A stretch of 64,000 nucleotides of DNA from Proteus terrae (GCF_003144325.1 NZ_PENS01000010.1:62001-126000); one strand, 5' to 3'; shown: positions 47,535-57,951, counted from the first letter of the stretch. Made by a program: numbers and translations. Notes: generated from the sequence alone by a model not told the origin.

Positions 47535-49103
47535 ATGTTTGATATTGTCGAACTGTCACGGTTACAGTTTGCCTTAACAGCAATGTATCACTTCCTGTTT
47601 GTCCCATTAACGCTGGGTATGGCGTTTATGCTGGCAATAATGGAAACGATATATGTCCTGTCGGGTAAACAAGTTTACAAAGATATGACAAAGTTCTGGG
47701 GTAAGTTATTTGGTATTAACTTTGCTCTGGGTGTCGCAACTGGGTTGACCATGGAGTTCCAATTTGGTACTAACTGGTCATATTTCTCTCATTACGTCGG
47801 TGATATCTTCGGTGCGCCTTTAGCAATCGAAGGTTTGATGGCGTTCTTCTTAGAATCAACTTTCGTCGGATTGTTCTTCTTTGGCTGGGATCGCTTAGGT
47901 AAGAAGCAGCACTTGATGGTAACTTGGTTAGTTGCTTTCGGTTCTAACTTCTCTGCTCTGTGGATCCTTGTTGCGAATGGTTGGATGCAAAACCCTGTCG
48001 CTGCAGACTTCAACTTTGAAACCATGCGAATGGAAATGTTGAGTTTTGCTGATCTGGTTTTAAACCCTGTCGCTCAAGTTAAATTTGTTCACACCGTTGC
48101 TGCTGGTTACTGTACTGGTGCATTCTTTGTTCTGGGTATCAGCTCTTATTACCTACTCAAAGGTCGTGATATCGGTTTTGCAAAACGTTCTTTCGCAGTT
48201 GCTGCGACTTTTGGTATCGCAGCTGTATTATCTGTTATCGTACTGGGTGATGAATCTGGTTACGAAATGGGTGACGTACAAAAAACTAAACTGGCTGCAA
48301 TTGAAGGTGAATGGCATACAGAAGCAGCTCCAGCTGCATTTAATCTGATCGCATTCCCTAATCAAGAAAAAATGGAAAACTCGTTTGCATTACAAATCCC
48401 TTATGTCATGGGTATTATTGCAACGCGTTCTTTCGATACACCTGTTTTAGGTCTTAACGATCTGATGGGTCAGCATGAAGTTCGTATTCGTAACGGTATG
48501 AAAGCTTACGAATTATTAAGCGAATTACGCGCAGGTAATACTGATCCTGCTATTCGTGCTGCATTTAATGACGCTAAACAAGATTTAGGCTACGGCTTAT
48601 TACTGAAGCGTTATACTGATAAAGTTGTTGATGCAACAGAAGAACAAATCAAAGCTGCTGCAAAAGACACTATTCCTAATGTCGCACCACTGTTCTGGTC
48701 ATTCCGTATCATGGTTGCCGCAGGCTTCCTGATGTTACTGGTTGTTGCGATTTCTTTCTGGACAGTTCTGTCTAACCGTATTGGTAACTATAAATGGTTA
48801 CTACGTGCTGCTCTGTTTAGTATTCCATTACCGTGGATCGCAGTTGAAGCAGGTTGGTTTGTTGCAGAATATGGACGTCAACCATGGGCGATTGGTGAAA
48901 TCCTGCCTACGGCTGTAGCAACTTCTTCACTGACACAGGCTGATATCCTAGTATCTATGGGTCTTATCTGTGGTCTGTACACTCTGTTCCTAGTTGCTGA
49001 AATGTTCCTGATGTTCAAATTTGGTCGCCTTGGGCCGAGTAGCCTGAAGACGGGTCGCTATCACTTTGAACAGAAGAATGCATCTTCTGCACAAAGTAAG
49101 TAA
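47535..49103 (+). CDS. cydA: Cytochrome bd-I ubiquinol oxidase subunit I
   Basis: High-affinity terminal oxidase subunit, 522 residues. His19 is the ligand of heme b595, and the periplasmic Q-loop for quinol binding lies about residues 245-330. [12 protein letters not shown]-like residues read [15 protein letters not shown] here. Functions under low oxygen with CydB and CydX. Start ATG has AAGGAG upstream. Confidence 0.98.
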   Translation: MFDIVELSRLQFALTAMYHFLFVPLTLGMAFMLAIMETIYVLSGKQVYKDMTKFWGKLFGINFALGVATGLTMEFQFGTNWSYFSHYVGDIFGAPLAIEGLMAFFLESTFVGLFFFGWDRLGKKQHLMVTWLVAFGSNFSALWILVANGWMQNPVAADFNFETMRMEMLSFADLVLNPVAQVKFVHTVAAGYCTGAFFVLGISSYYLLKGRDIGFAKRSFAVAATFGIAAVLSVIVLGDESGYEMGDVQKTKLAAIEGEWHTEAAPAAFNLIAFPNQEKMENSFALQIPYVMGIIATRSFDTPVLGLNDLMGQHEVRIRNGMKAYELLSELRAGNTDPAIRAAFNDAKQDLGYGLLLKRYTDKVVDATEEQIKAAAKDTIPNVAPLFWSFRIMVAAGFLMLLVVAISFWTVLSNRIGNYKWLLRAALFSIPLPWIAVEAGWFVAEYGRQPWAIGEILPTAVATSSLTQADILVSMGLICGLYTLFLVAEMFLMFKFGRLGPSSLKTGRYHFEQKNASSAQSK

Positions 49104-49117
49104 CACAGGAGTCCACT

Positions 49118-50275
49118 ATGTTTGATTATGAAGTATTGCGGTTTGTTTGGTGGCTACTGATTGGTATCTTACTGATTGGCTTCGCGGTCACTGATGGTTT
49201 TGATATGGGTGTCGGTGTGTTACTACGCGTTATCGCGAAAGATGACACTGAACGTCGTATTTTAATTAACTCTGTTGCACCTCACTGGGATGGTAACCAA
49301 GTCTGGTTAATCACAGCAGGTGGTGCATTATTCGCTGCATGGCCAATGGTATATGCTGCGGCATTCTCTGGTTTCTATTTCGGTATGATCTTCGTACTGG
49401 CGGCATTATTCTTCCGTCCAGTAGGTTTTGACTACCGTTCTAAATTAGAATCACCAAAATGGCGTGGTATGTGGGATTGGGGTATCTTTATTGGTAGCTT
49501 CGTTCCACCATTAGTTATCGGTGTTGCTTTTGGTAACCTATTACAAGGTGTTCCATTAGAAGTCGATAGCATGCAACGTGTATCTTATAATGGTACAACT
49601 AACGCGCTTATCAACCTATTAAGCTTATTAAACCCATACGGTTTATTAGCAGGTGTTGTTAGCTTAATGATGATTGTTGCACATGGTGCAAGCTATCTTC
49701 AAATGCGTACTACGGGTGAGTTACACGAACGTACTCGTAAAACAACTTACATTACCTCTTTAATCACTTTCGTTGCTTTTGCATTAGCAGGCGTGTGGTT
49801 AATTTATGGTATTGATGGTTTCGTTATTACAAGTGCTATTGATACTGCAGGTCCTTCATCTCCACTACTAAAAACAGTTTCTCACGAAGCTGGTGCATGG
49901 ATGATTAACTACAACAACTATCCAGTATTATGGGCTCTGCCTGCATTAGGTCTGTTATGTCCTTTACTGGCGATTGTTGCAACTAAAGCAAATAAAGGTG
50001 GTTGGGCATTCCTGTTCACTTCACTGACAATTGCTTGTGTTATCCTGACTTGTGGTGTGACTATGTTCCCATTTGTGATGCCTTCGAGCACTTTCCCAGA
50101 TGTGAGCTTAACAATGTGGGATGCAACTTCTAGCCTGTTTACTCTTCAGGTAATGACAGTTGTTGCGATTATCTTCGTACCTATCGTTCTCCTTTACACC
50201 ATCTGGTGTTACTGGAAAATGCATGGTCGCCTCGATAAGAAATTTATCGAAGGCAATAATCATACTCTGTACTAA
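49118..50275 (+). CDS. cydB: Cytochrome bd-I ubiquinol oxidase subunit II
   Basis: Second large subunit of the bd oxidase, 385 residues (E. coli 379) with eight or nine helices. FAVTDGFDMGVGVLL near the N-terminus and PHWDGNQVWLITAGG are family signatures. Follows cydA after 14 bases. Confidence 0.98.
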   Translation: MFDYEVLRFVWWLLIGILLIGFAVTDGFDMGVGVLLRVIAKDDTERRILINSVAPHWDGNQVWLITAGGALFAAWPMVYAAAFSGFYFGMIFVLAALFFRPVGFDYRSKLESPKWRGMWDWGIFIGSFVPPLVIGVAFGNLLQGVPLEVDSMQRVSYNGTTNALINLLSLLNPYGLLAGVVSLMMIVAHGASYLQMRTTGELHERTRKTTYITSLITFVAFALAGVWLIYGIDGFVITSAIDTAGPSSPLLKTVSHEAGAWMINYNNYPVLWALPALGLLCPLLAIVATKANKGGWAFLFTSLTIACVILTCGVTMFPFVMPSSTFPDVSLTMWDATSSLFTLQVMTVVAIIFVPIVLLYTIWCYWKMHGRLDKKFIEGNNHTLY

Positions 50276-50287
50276 GGAGCATAGAGA

Positions 50288-50401
50288 ATGTGGTATTTTG
50301 CATGGCTTCTCGGAACGCTCTTCGCTTGTAGTATTGCGGTGATCGCAGGACTGGCTTTCGAGCACGCTGAAGCGAAAAAAACTTCAGGAAGTGAAGAATA
50401 A
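50288..50401 (+). CDS. cydX: Cytochrome bd-I small subunit CydX
   Basis: A 37-residue one-helix peptide, MWYFAWLLGTLFACS at the N-terminus, with a charged C-terminus (EHAEAKKTSGSEE). Same length as E. coli CydX, which stabilises the hemes of the oxidase. AAGGAG lies upstream, and the stop overlaps the next ATG (TAATG). Confidence 0.95.
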   Translation: MWYFAWLLGTLFACSIAVIAGLAFEHAEAKKTSGSEE

Positions 50402-50685
50402 TGTTGGATAAAAGCTACCAACTACTAGACAAGGGCCCTATTAGGGCTCTTGTTTTAATCATGGCGTTGGTAATGGCATTTTGTGTCATGTGGGACCCTA
50501 GCCGATTTGCAGCGAACACCAGTTCACTAGCAATTTGGCAAGGGATCCTTCTTATTTGGTCTGTGTGTGCTGGTGCAACTTTTGGTTTAGCATTTCGCCC
50601 TAAACATGTTGTCGCAAAATGTTTATTACATCCAATCCCTGCAATTATTATTTTAGTTGTTGGGTTAAGTTACTTTTTCTTCTAA
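50401..50685 (+). CDS. ybgE: Cyd operon protein YbgE
   Basis: A 94-residue membrane protein with three predicted helices, the same place and size as E. coli YbgE. The segment MWDPSRFAANTSSLA is typical. Function is not known. Start overlaps the cydX stop. Confidence 0.92.
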   Translation: MLDKSYQLLDKGPIRALVLIMALVMAFCVMWDPSRFAANTSSLAIWQGILLIWSVCAGATFGLAFRPKHVVAKCLLHPIPAIIILVVGLSYFFF

Positions 50686-50686
50686 G

Positions 50687-50734
50687 AAAATACCTTATTT
50701 CTGCTCAGTATATGAGAAAGAAATAAGGTATTTT
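50687..50734. terminator. Terminator of the cyd operon
   Basis: AAAATACCTTATTTCT and AGAAATAAGGTATTTT form a perfect 16-bp stem around 16 bases. The A and T ends make it work for both the cyd operon and the convergent LysR gene. Confidence 0.85.
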
Positions 50735-50787
50735 ATCTCCTAACTATTTCCTCTATATTCCCTCTAAATTTCCTCTCGCATCTAGCG

Positions 50788-51675
50788 TTATAGCTGGATA
50801 TTTTCTTTTAAGTAATCAATAAAGAGACGCGTTTTTCTTGGAATATATTCGCTATAAGGGAAAATAATATTAACGGATTGCGTTAACAGGGAAACATCAG
50901 GAAATAGTACGACTAATTTTTTTTCTAATAATTCTTGTTGAATGTACCAATGCGGTAAAATAGTCATCCCAGAGTGCGTGAGTACCATTTTTTTTAATGC
51001 CGCAATAGTATTGGTTTCAAAATAAGCATCTTGAGCTAATTGAGAGAGTAGGGTATTAAATTCTGAAGATAATGAAAGTTTACTTTGACGTAAATTACTA
51101 TTTGCTAAATAAGGAATAGCGCTCAAGTCGCCGATAGCTTTTATTGAGAACTTCTGCAATAAATCAGGAGAGATAACCAAACTTATCTTATAATCAGCCA
51201 GCTTTGTAGATCGGTAATTGCTGTCTTTCAATGTGCCAAGGCGGATCGCGAGATCAAGTTTATGATTTATTAAGTCTTCAATAGAAGAATTAAACGCATA
51301 CTGCACTTTTAGCTTTGGATGTAATTGCATAAATTGATTAAGTAACGGCAAAATATAGTGTTCACCAAATTCTGCAGTCGAACTTAATCGCAACGATCCC
51401 TGTAATTCTTGTTGTCCTAATCGTGCCTTATCCAATGTTTGTTCTAACTGACTTAACACGAGGCGGAAATCTTGATAAAGCATTTCACCTGTTTCAGTGA
51501 GTGAGAATCGTCGCGTATTACGATTGAGTAATGACACATCCAATTCTGTTTCTAATGCTTTGATATGAATACTTACCATCGATTTACTTAGGCGTAAATA
51601 TTTTGCTGCTTGAGTAAATGATCCGGTATCAACAACCGCAATAAAAGAGCGAATTCGATCAATTTGGTTTTGCAT
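50788..51675 (-). CDS. LysR-family transcriptional regulator
   Basis: A 295-residue regulator. The N-terminal HTH (about 2-60) reads SFTQAAKYLRLSKSMVSIHI, with effector domain after residue 90. Divergent from an MFS gene 89 bases away, which is the usual layout for a regulator and its target. Not part of the E. coli cyd-tol order, so this cassette is an insertion. Confidence 0.9.
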   Translation of the reverse strand: MQNQIDRIRSFIAVVDTGSFTQAAKYLRLSKSMVSIHIKALETELDVSLLNRNTRRFSLTETGEMLYQDFRLVLSQLEQTLDKARLGQQELQGSLRLSSTAEFGEHYILPLLNQFMQLHPKLKVQYAFNSSIEDLINHKLDLAIRLGTLKDSNYRSTKLADYKISLVISPDLLQKFSIKAIGDLSAIPYLANSNLRQSKLSLSSEFNTLLSQLAQDAYFETNTIAALKKMVLTHSGMTILPHWYIQQELLEKKLVVLFPDVSLLTQSVNIIFPYSEYIPRKTRLFIDYLKENIQL

Positions 51676-51719
51676 GATTGTTTACTCTGATTAAACAATA
51701 AATTCTATTTTGTCAGATA

Positions 51720-51732
51720 GACGAAATTCGTC
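51720..51732. promoter_or_regulatory. Palindrome between LysR and MFS genes
   Basis: GACGAA-A-TTCGTC has perfect 6-base arms around one base. It lies 33 bases before the MFS ATG, downstream of a TTGTCA. It is a candidate operator for the MFS gene, but the LysR T-N11-A form is not obvious. Confidence 0.45.
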
Positions 51733-51764
51733 AATCTTCCGTACTCTATGCACGGAGGATTTTT

Positions 51765-53135
51765 ATGACTTACCGCTATCGAATTGCATCTATATTTCTG
51801 CTGGGCTTCTTTATAGATTGTATTAATATTTTTATGTCAGCCATTGCATTACCTGCAATGGCTGATGATATGCAGATCTCTATCGTTTCTGTTACATGGG
51901 TTTCAAATAGTTATATTTTGGGATTAACGTTAATTATTCCATTAAGCCACTGGTTATCCCAACGTTTTGGAATTACAGCATTGATGGTAACGTCAATGTT
52001 GATGTTTAGTCTATCCGTTGCATTAGTGGGATACTCTCACTCTTTTAGCGAACTTATTTTTTGGCGTTTCATTCAGGGCGTGAGTGGCGGATTGCTAATC
52101 CCAATTGGGCAAGCATTAACCTTTCAATATTTTCAAGGACATGAGAGAAGTAAAATATCTACACTGATTATGGCAATAGCCTTAATTGCACCTGCAATAT
52201 CGCCGACATTAGGTGGGTTTATTGTTGATGTTGTTTCGTGGCGTTGGGTTTTTTATAGCAATATTCCATTCTCATTGTTAACTGCGTTTCTAGCTTTTGT
52301 CTGGGTAAAAGAGCCTTTACCTAAAGAAAACGCTATGCCTGATATTAAAGGTATCATTCTTATTAGTCTGATCATCGTATCTGGATTGTTCGCGTTATCT
52401 GCTTATGGTGAATACCACTCAACATTACTTGCTTTAGTGATTGCCGTATTCTCAATAATTTTTGCTGTACTTTATTATTACCATTATCGACGCCATTCAT
52501 CACCGGTTATTAATTTAGCATTATTAAAAAATAGAAATCTATCACTCTCTATTTTTATTTATTACTGCATTCCCGGTGTTTTTACTGGAGTAAATATTCT
52601 CGCTATTTTTTATTTACAACAATATTTAAAATTTACCGGTCAAGGTACAGGTGTTTTTATGTTGTTGTATGCACTAGGTGCTTTTTTTTCAATGACAATA
52701 AGTGGTGCGCTGTATAATAAATTAGGAATGAAACGCTTATTTATTATTGCATTGCTATTACATAGTATTGGTATTTCTTTATTAACATTTGTAAATAGCA
52801 GTAGCGATATTACATTACTTATTGTTGCTTATCTAATTATCGGTGTGGGTGGCGGGATTGGTGCTAACACCGCACAAACTACGGCGTTATATGATTTCGG
52901 CGCACAAAAATTAGTTCAAGCAAGTGTTATTTGGAATATTAATAGACAAGTTGTTTTTAGTGTCGGGGCAACTATGGTTGCTATGTTGTTTAATATTCTT
53001 TCTCTTTTTTGTTTACCACAAACAGCTTATAGCATGACTTTTTTAATATGCGCATTAATAGGCATATTACCTCTCACTTTATTATTTACACTAAAGAAAA
53101 AAATTATTACACAGGAAATACAAGATGAATTTTAA
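51765..53135 (+). CDS. MFS exporter, DHA2 (EmrB/QacA)-like
   Basis: A 456-residue inner-membrane transporter with about 13-14 hydrophobic segments. The segments SVTWVSNSYILGLTLIIPLS and GVSGGLLIPIGQAL with the Pro-Gly-rich helix 5 (APAISPTLGGFIVD) match the DHA2 drug:proton antiporter group. GGAGG lies 5 bases before the ATG. It overlaps the following gene by 11 bases. Substrate unknown. Confidence 0.88.
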   Translation: MTYRYRIASIFLLGFFIDCINIFMSAIALPAMADDMQISIVSVTWVSNSYILGLTLIIPLSHWLSQRFGITALMVTSMLMFSLSVALVGYSHSFSELIFWRFIQGVSGGLLIPIGQALTFQYFQGHERSKISTLIMAIALIAPAISPTLGGFIVDVVSWRWVFYSNIPFSLLTAFLAFVWVKEPLPKENAMPDIKGIILISLIIVSGLFALSAYGEYHSTLLALVIAVFSIIFAVLYYYHYRRHSSPVINLALLKNRNLSLSIFIYYCIPGVFTGVNILAIFYLQQYLKFTGQGTGVFMLLYALGAFFSMTISGALYNKLGMKRLFIIALLLHSIGISLLTFVNSSSDITLLIVAYLIIGVGGGIGANTAQTTALYDFGAQKLVQASVIWNINRQVVFSVGATMVAMLFNILSLFCLPQTAYSMTFLICALIGILPLTLLFTLKKKIITQEIQDEF

Positions 53136-53532
53136 TACTGACTCAATTATAGAAAGCATTAAATCTTTGCATGACGAGATTGAAACGGTTTTTACGCAAT
53201 ATCCCCTATCAGTCGATGCCATTACAAAAATAGAAAATTTTTTATCTCAAGAGTTTTCAATGGTAGGGATCAGTGGAAAAGCAGTGAGTTATAATGACGT
53301 TATCGCGATGTTCAGACAAAATGCAGGAAAAAGAAGTGGCCTGAAAATAAAAACGGGCGATTATAAAATAATTTACCAGTCCGATTGTTTGGCGCTTGTC
53401 AGATATCAAGAAATACACAGTGAAAATGAGAAAATTCTTATGCGTGAATCTGTGGTGTTATTGAGACGCAATTCTCATGATGAGTGTTGGCAATGGCACT
53501 ATCTTCATGAAACACCAATCTCAAATAATTGA
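53125..53532 (+). CDS. NTF2-like / DUF4440-type protein
   Basis: A 135-residue soluble protein, translationally coupled to the exporter (ATG within its end; AGGA upstream). The pattern of a long first helix (IESIKSLHDEIETVF), then strands ending with LVRYQEIH and WQWHYLHETPI, resembles NTF2/SnoaL-fold proteins such as DUF4440. It could bind or modify the exported compound. Assignment by fold pattern only. Confidence 0.6.
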   Translation: MNFNTDSIIESIKSLHDEIETVFTQYPLSVDAITKIENFLSQEFSMVGISGKAVSYNDVIAMFRQNAGKRSGLKIKTGDYKIIYQSDCLALVRYQEIHSENEKILMRESVVLLRRNSHDECWQWHYLHETPISNN

Positions 53533-53545
53533 TTGATTTATATGA

Positions 53546-53572
53546 AAAACCAGTTTTTAAACTGGTTTTTTT
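53546..53572 (+). terminator. Terminator of the MFS cassette
   Basis: AAAACCAGTTT and AAACTGGTTTT pair with almost no loop and are followed by T and C bases. It closes the LysR/MFS cassette. Confidence 0.85.
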
Positions 53573-53842
53573 CTGTCATTAAAAATAATACTACTAAATA
53601 AGACAATCTATGAATTTCTAATTAGCAAGCATTTTTATGTTGTCTTAATAAAAATATTTTTTCTATTCAGAGCACAAAGCATATTGCGTGTTGCAAAGAA
53701 GAGTTTATGATTGGCGCCTGAAAACTGCGTTTTCTATTCTTTACGTTACTACGATTCCCTTAGAGCGACCTCTTAAGTATAGTTAGGTAACTTATAACTA
53801 CATTCTTTATGGACTTAACTCGGGAAATGTAAGGGAGGTAAT
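53573..53842. other. Upstream region of the tol-pal operon
   Basis: No gene is seen. It must carry the ybgC promoter. GGGAGG (53833-53838) just before the ATG is the ribosome-binding site. Confidence 0.5.
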
Positions 53843-54238
53843 ATGCAGTTTCTTTGGCCTGTTCGTGTTTATTATGAAGATACTGATGCCGGTGGTGTTG
53901 TTTATCATGCCAGTTATCTGAAGTATTTTGAACGTGCTAGAACTGAACTACTCAGAGAAAAAGGTTTTCATCAGCATGATTTACGGGAGTATGATCATGT
54001 TGTATTTGTTGTACGTAAATTATCAATAGAATATATTGCGCCAGCTCGACTTGATAATCTTTTGCAAATAGAAAGTGAAATTACCACATTGCGTGGTGCT
54101 TCAATGACATTTTCTCAAAAGATTATTAATGAAGATGGTTGTGTATTGTGTAGCGCAGAAGTGCTCGTTGTCTGCGTAGATTCATCAAAAATGAAGCCAG
54201 TAGCGCTTCCTAAGTCCATTATCGCGGAGTTTAAGTAG
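53843..54238 (+). CDS. ybgC: Acyl-CoA thioesterase YbgC
   Basis: Hot-dog-fold thioesterase of the 4-hydroxybenzoyl-CoA type, 131 residues (E. coli 134). The catalytic motif [13 protein letters not shown] has Asp15 and His22. First gene of the tol-pal operon, thought to act on acyl-CoA or acyl-ACP at the membrane. Stop codon overlaps the tolQ GTG. Confidence 0.96.
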   Translation: MQFLWPVRVYYEDTDAGGVVYHASYLKYFERARTELLREKGFHQHDLREYDHVVFVVRKLSIEYIAPARLDNLLQIESEITTLRGASMTFSQKIINEDGCVLCSAEVLVVCVDSSKMKPVALPKSIIAEFK

Positions 54239-54924
54239 TGGCTGACATGAATGTTATCGATCTCTTCCTAAAAGCAGGGCTTTTAGTCAAGTTGATCATG
54301 TTGCTTTTAATCGGATTTTCTATTGCATCTTGGGCGATTATTATTCAGCGAACTAAAGTTTTGAATGCCGCCGATCGTGAAGCTGCAGATTTTGAAGATA
54401 AATTCTGGTCAGGTACTGATTTGGCACGTTTATATAAAGATAGCCAAGCTCGTCGTGATGAGTTATCTGGCTCAGAGCAGATTTTTCATTCTGGCTTTAA
54501 AGAATTTGCACGTTTGCATCAAGCAAGCGTTCATGCTCCTGATGCGGTTGTTAATGGTGCATCAAGGGCAATGCGTGTCTCTTTCAATCGTGAATTAGAA
54601 TCTTTAGAAAATCATATTCCTTTCCTTGGTACTGTCGGTTCTATCAGCCCATATATTGGTCTGTTCGGTACAGTCTGGGGGATCATGCACGCATTTATTG
54701 CATTAGGTAGTGTTAAACAAGCAACATTACAAATGGTCGCACCCGGCATTGCTGAAGCTCTGATTGCAACAGCTATCGGTTTATTTGCGGCAATCCCCGC
54801 AGTTATGGCTTATAACCGGTTTACGCAACGTGTAAATAAACTGGAACAAAGTTACGATAACTTTATGGAAGAGTTTCTGACGATTTTACATCGCCAAGCT
54901 TTTGCCTCCGCAGAAAAGAAATAG
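54238..54924 (+). CDS. tolQ: Tol-Pal proton-channel subunit TolQ
   Basis: Inner-membrane motor protein, 228 residues, three helices, relative of ExbB and MotA. Segments [19 protein letters not shown] and [19 protein letters not shown] line the channel. GTG start at 54238 overlapping the ybgC stop, the arrangement also used in E. coli. Confidence 0.97.
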   Translation: MADMNVIDLFLKAGLLVKLIMLLLIGFSIASWAIIIQRTKVLNAADREAADFEDKFWSGTDLARLYKDSQARRDELSGSEQIFHSGFKEFARLHQASVHAPDAVVNGASRAMRVSFNRELESLENHIPFLGTVGSISPYIGLFGTVWGIMHAFIALGSVKQATLQMVAPGIAEALIATAIGLFAAIPAVMAYNRFTQRVNKLEQSYDNFMEEFLTILHRQAFASAEKK

Positions 54925-54946
54925 TTAACGCAGAAGGAGAGAGCTG

Positions 54947-55372
54947 ATGGCACGGGGTCGCAGTAGCCGCCGAGGCGTAAAATCAGAGATTAACATTGTT
55001 CCTTTGCTAGACGTATTATTGGTACTGTTACTTATTTTTATGGCAACAGCACCTATTATCTCGCAAAGTGTTGAGGTTGATCTTCCTGAAGCAACAGAGA
55101 CACAAACTGTTTCAAGTAGCGATAACCCTCCTGTGATTGTCGAAGTTGCAGGTGTTGGGCAATACAACATTCGTGTTGATCAGGAAGTATTAGAATTATT
55201 ACCACAAGAACAGATTATGGCTGAAGCCAAACGACAATTGGAAAAAAATCCGAAAGTTGTATTTCTTATTGGCGGTGCTAAAGATGTTCCTTATGATGAG
55301 ATAATTAAAGCGCTCAACATGTTACGTCAAGCAGGTGTTAAATCTGTAGGTTTAATGACTCAACCTATGTAA
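54947..55372 (+). CDS. tolR: Tol-Pal motor subunit TolR
   Basis: Single-helix inner-membrane protein, 141 residues. Asp22 in IVPLLDVLLVLL is the proton-carrying residue. A periplasmic domain follows to FLIGGAKDVPYDE and LMTQPM. Works with TolQ to energise TolA. Confidence 0.97.
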   Translation: MARGRSSRRGVKSEINIVPLLDVLLVLLLIFMATAPIISQSVEVDLPEATETQTVSSSDNPPVIVEVAGVGQYNIRVDQEVLELLPQEQIMAEAKRQLEKNPKVVFLIGGAKDVPYDEIIKALNMLRQAGVKSVGLMTQPM

Positions 55373-55400
55373 TTAGGTTGAAATAAGTTTGGATGATAGC

Positions 55401-56468
55401 GTGGGAAAGAAGACGAAACCAATCCGAAGTAAATTGAGCGGTTCAGTTATCTTGTCTACCGCCTTGCATTTACTCGTTATCGCATTGCTTATCTGGGGGT
55501 CATTAACTCAGAAATGGGATTTAGGTGGTGGCGGTGGAGAAGACGGGCAAGTTATTGATGCTATTATGGTCGATCCTAATGCTGTGGTACAACAGTATAA
55601 TCAGCAGAAAGCGCAACAAGCTAACGTCCAAAAAGCCGAGCAAGTGCGTAAAGAGCGTGCAGAGCAACAAGAAGAAGAGTTGCGTCAGCAGCAAATGAAA
55701 GAACAAGAACGTTTGAAAACGTTAGAAGTTGAACGTTTACAAGCGAAAGAGGCGGCAGAAGCTCAAAAACGTGAAGCTGCATTAGCCGCTGCGAAAGCAA
55801 AAGAAGAACAAAAAGTTGCAGAAGAAGCAGCTGCGCAAGCGAAAGCAGAGCGTGATCGCATCTTAAAAGAACAAGCGGATGCTAAACAACAAGCTGAAGC
55901 CGAAGCAAAAAAACAAGCTGAGTTAGCAGCGAAACAAAAAGCGGAAGAGGCAAAAGCTAAAGCCGAGGCTGATGCTAAAGCCAAAGCAGAGGCCGATGCA
56001 AAAGCGAAAGCTGAAGCAGATGCTAAAGCAAAAGCAGCCGCAGAGGCAAAAGCCAAAGCTGCTGCAGAGGCTAAAGCAAAAGCCGCAGCACAACAGCAAA
56101 GTAAAGCGGTAGATAGTTTACTTGATGGCTTAATGGCTGATGGTAGTAAACAAAGTGGTGCTTCAGCAGCGGGGCAAGGCGGTGGAAATCGCACTGGTGC
56201 TAATAATGCAGGTGTTGCTACTTATATTGGACAAGTGAAAACGGCTATTGAGCAGAAGTTTATTGACCCTGAGTTGTATAAAGGGCGAACTTGTGAACTA
56301 AAAGTCAGTATTGCACCTGATGGCTTGCTAATCAGTGCGAAGGTTGTAGGGGGGGATCCTTCTTTATGTCAAGTGGCATTAAGAGCAGCGAATACCGCTA
56401 AATTACCTAAGCCACCGAAAGATGTTTATGAACAAGTAAAATCATCAGTAATTGAGTTTAAACCATAA
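55401..56468 (+). CDS. tolA: Cell-envelope integrity protein TolA
   Basis: Links the inner-membrane TolQR motor to TolB and Pal. N-terminal membrane helix (about 15-35), long Ala/Lys/Glu-rich coiled domain with 8-residue repeats, and a C-terminal globular domain (about 275-355) with Cys in GRTCELKV and PSLCQVA. Start placed at GTG 55401 (GGA 7 bases upstream; 355 residues); a TTG at 55389 gives 359 and cannot be ruled out. Shorter than E. coli TolA (421) because the coiled domain is shorter. Confidence 0.94.
   Translation: MGKKTKPIRSKLSGSVILSTALHLLVIALLIWGSLTQKWDLGGGGGEDGQVIDAIMVDPNAVVQQYNQQKAQQANVQKAEQVRKERAEQQEEELRQQQMKEQERLKTLEVERLQAKEAAEAQKREAALAAAKAKEEQKVAEEAAAQAKAERDRILKEQADAKQQAEAEAKKQAELAAKQKAEEAKAKAEADAKAKAEADAKAKAEADAKAKAAAEAKAKAAAEAKAKAAAQQQSKAVDSLLDGLMADGSKQSGASAAGQGGGNRTGANNAGVATYIGQVKTAIEQKFIDPELYKGRTCELKVSIAPDGLLISAKVVGGDPSLCQVALRAANTAKLPKPPKDVYEQVKSSVIEFKP
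55950..56093 (+). repeat. 24-bp tandem repeats in tolA
   Basis: Six consecutive 24-base units encode AKAKAEAD three times, then AKAKAAAE twice and AKAKAAAQ. The units differ mainly at third codon positions. Copy number changes would lengthen or shorten the periplasmic arm of TolA. Confidence 0.85.
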
Positions 56469-56610
56469 AACTGTCTGATTGTAGGAAAACATACACTAAT
56501 TTATAGCTATTTTAGAATGTTATTGATGCGTTGTATGGTGTTGTTGAAAAGCGTTTGTTACTATTCTGTGCGTTATTGCGTAATAACCGCAATAATAAAA
56601 GGGAGACATG

Positions 56611-57906
56611 ATGAAGCAGGCATTAAATGTTATTTTCGGACTTTTAATATTATGCGTAACCACTCTGGCTAACGCTGAGGTTCGAATTGAAATTACACAA
56701 GGGGTGAATACTGCACGCCCTATCGGTGTCGTTCCTTTTAAATGGGAAGGTACTGGTCAAATGCCAGAAGATGTTGCTGGCATCATTGCAGCTGATTTAC
56801 GTAATAGCGGAAAATTCAATCCGATTGATGTATCTCGTATACCTCAACAACCGGTTACTGCTTCTGAAGTCCAGCCTGCACTTTGGACTGCATTAGGCAT
56901 TGATTCTGTTGTTGTGGGACGTGTGCAACCATCAGCGGATGGTCAATATTTAGTTAGCTATCAGTTAGTGGATGTTGCAGGCTCACCGGGTGCAGTTTTA
57001 TCTCAAAGTGAGTTTAAAGTGCCATCGAAATGGTTACGTTACTCTGCACATACTGCTAGTGATGAAGTTTTTGAAAAACTGACTGGTATTCGTGGTGCAT
57101 TCCGTACACGTATTGCTTATGTTGTTGTGACAAATGGTGGCGCATATCCTTATGAATTGCGCGTTTCAGATTATGATGGATTTAACCAAGATCGTGTTTA
57201 TCGTTCATCACAGCCATTAATGTCACCAGCATGGTCGCCAGATGGTGCTAAACTTGCATATGTGACCTTTGAAAGTGGTCAATCTGCTTTAGTGGTACAA
57301 ACATTAGCAACAGGTGAAATTCGCCAAATTGCATCATTCCCAAGACATAATGGTGCACCTTCATTTTCACCTGATGGTTCTAAACTTGCATTTGCTCTTT
57401 CTAAGAGCGGTAGCTTAAATCTGTATGTTATGGATTTAGCGAGTGGGAATATGACACAGGTAACCAATGGTAGAAGTAATAATACCGAGCCAACTTGGAT
57501 GCCAGATGGACAAACTTTGGTCTATACTTCAGATCAAGGTGGAAATCCTCAGATTTATAAGGTTAATATTAACGGTGGAACACCAGAGCGCATTACTTGG
57601 GAAGGTAAACAAAACCAGAACCCAGCAGTAAGCCCAGATGGTAGTTTCTTAGTTATGGTGAGTTCTGAAAGCGGTAGGCAACATATCGCTAAGCAGGATC
57701 TGGAAACGAATTCCGTACAATATCTAACAGATACGTTTCTGGATGAAACGCCAAGCATCGCGCCTAACGGCACAATGGTTATTTATAGCTCTACACAAGG
57801 CTTAGGCACCATTTTGCAGCTAGTATCGACTGATGGACGTTTCAAAGCGCGTCTTCCGGCGACTGATGGTCAGGTTAAAGCACCTGCCTGGTCACCGTTT
57901 ATGTGA
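56611..57906 (+). CDS. tolB: Tol-Pal periplasmic protein TolB
   Basis: Periplasmic beta-propeller that binds Pal and TolA. Signal peptide about 1-22 (cleaved after LANA, leaving EVRIEI), N-terminal domain to about 150, then six propeller blades with repeats such as [15 protein letters not shown] and [13 protein letters not shown]. Start at ATG 56611 as in E. coli (MKQAL); the adjacent ATG at 56608 is only 2 bases from GGGAG. 431 residues. Confidence 0.97.
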   Translation: MKQALNVIFGLLILCVTTLANAEVRIEITQGVNTARPIGVVPFKWEGTGQMPEDVAGIIAADLRNSGKFNPIDVSRIPQQPVTASEVQPALWTALGIDSVVVGRVQPSADGQYLVSYQLVDVAGSPGAVLSQSEFKVPSKWLRYSAHTASDEVFEKLTGIRGAFRTRIAYVVVTNGGAYPYELRVSDYDGFNQDRVYRSSQPLMSPAWSPDGAKLAYVTFESGQSALVVQTLATGEIRQIASFPRHNGAPSFSPDGSKLAFALSKSGSLNLYVMDLASGNMTQVTNGRSNNTEPTWMPDGQTLVYTSDQGGNPQIYKVNINGGTPERITWEGKQNQNPAVSPDGSFLVMVSSESGRQHIAKQDLETNSVQYLTDTFLDETPSIAPNGTMVIYSSTQGLGTILQLVSTDGRFKARLPATDGQVKAPAWSPFM

Positions 57907-57951
57907 TGCATAAAAATTATGTATGGCAAACAAATAAAGGAACAAATAGAG

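Noticed and set aside
55763-56194. A 143-codon frame opposite tolA, rich in Ala, Ser and Phe
   Set aside because: It is the antisense shadow of the Ala/Lys/Glu repeats in tolA; composition follows directly from the repeat.
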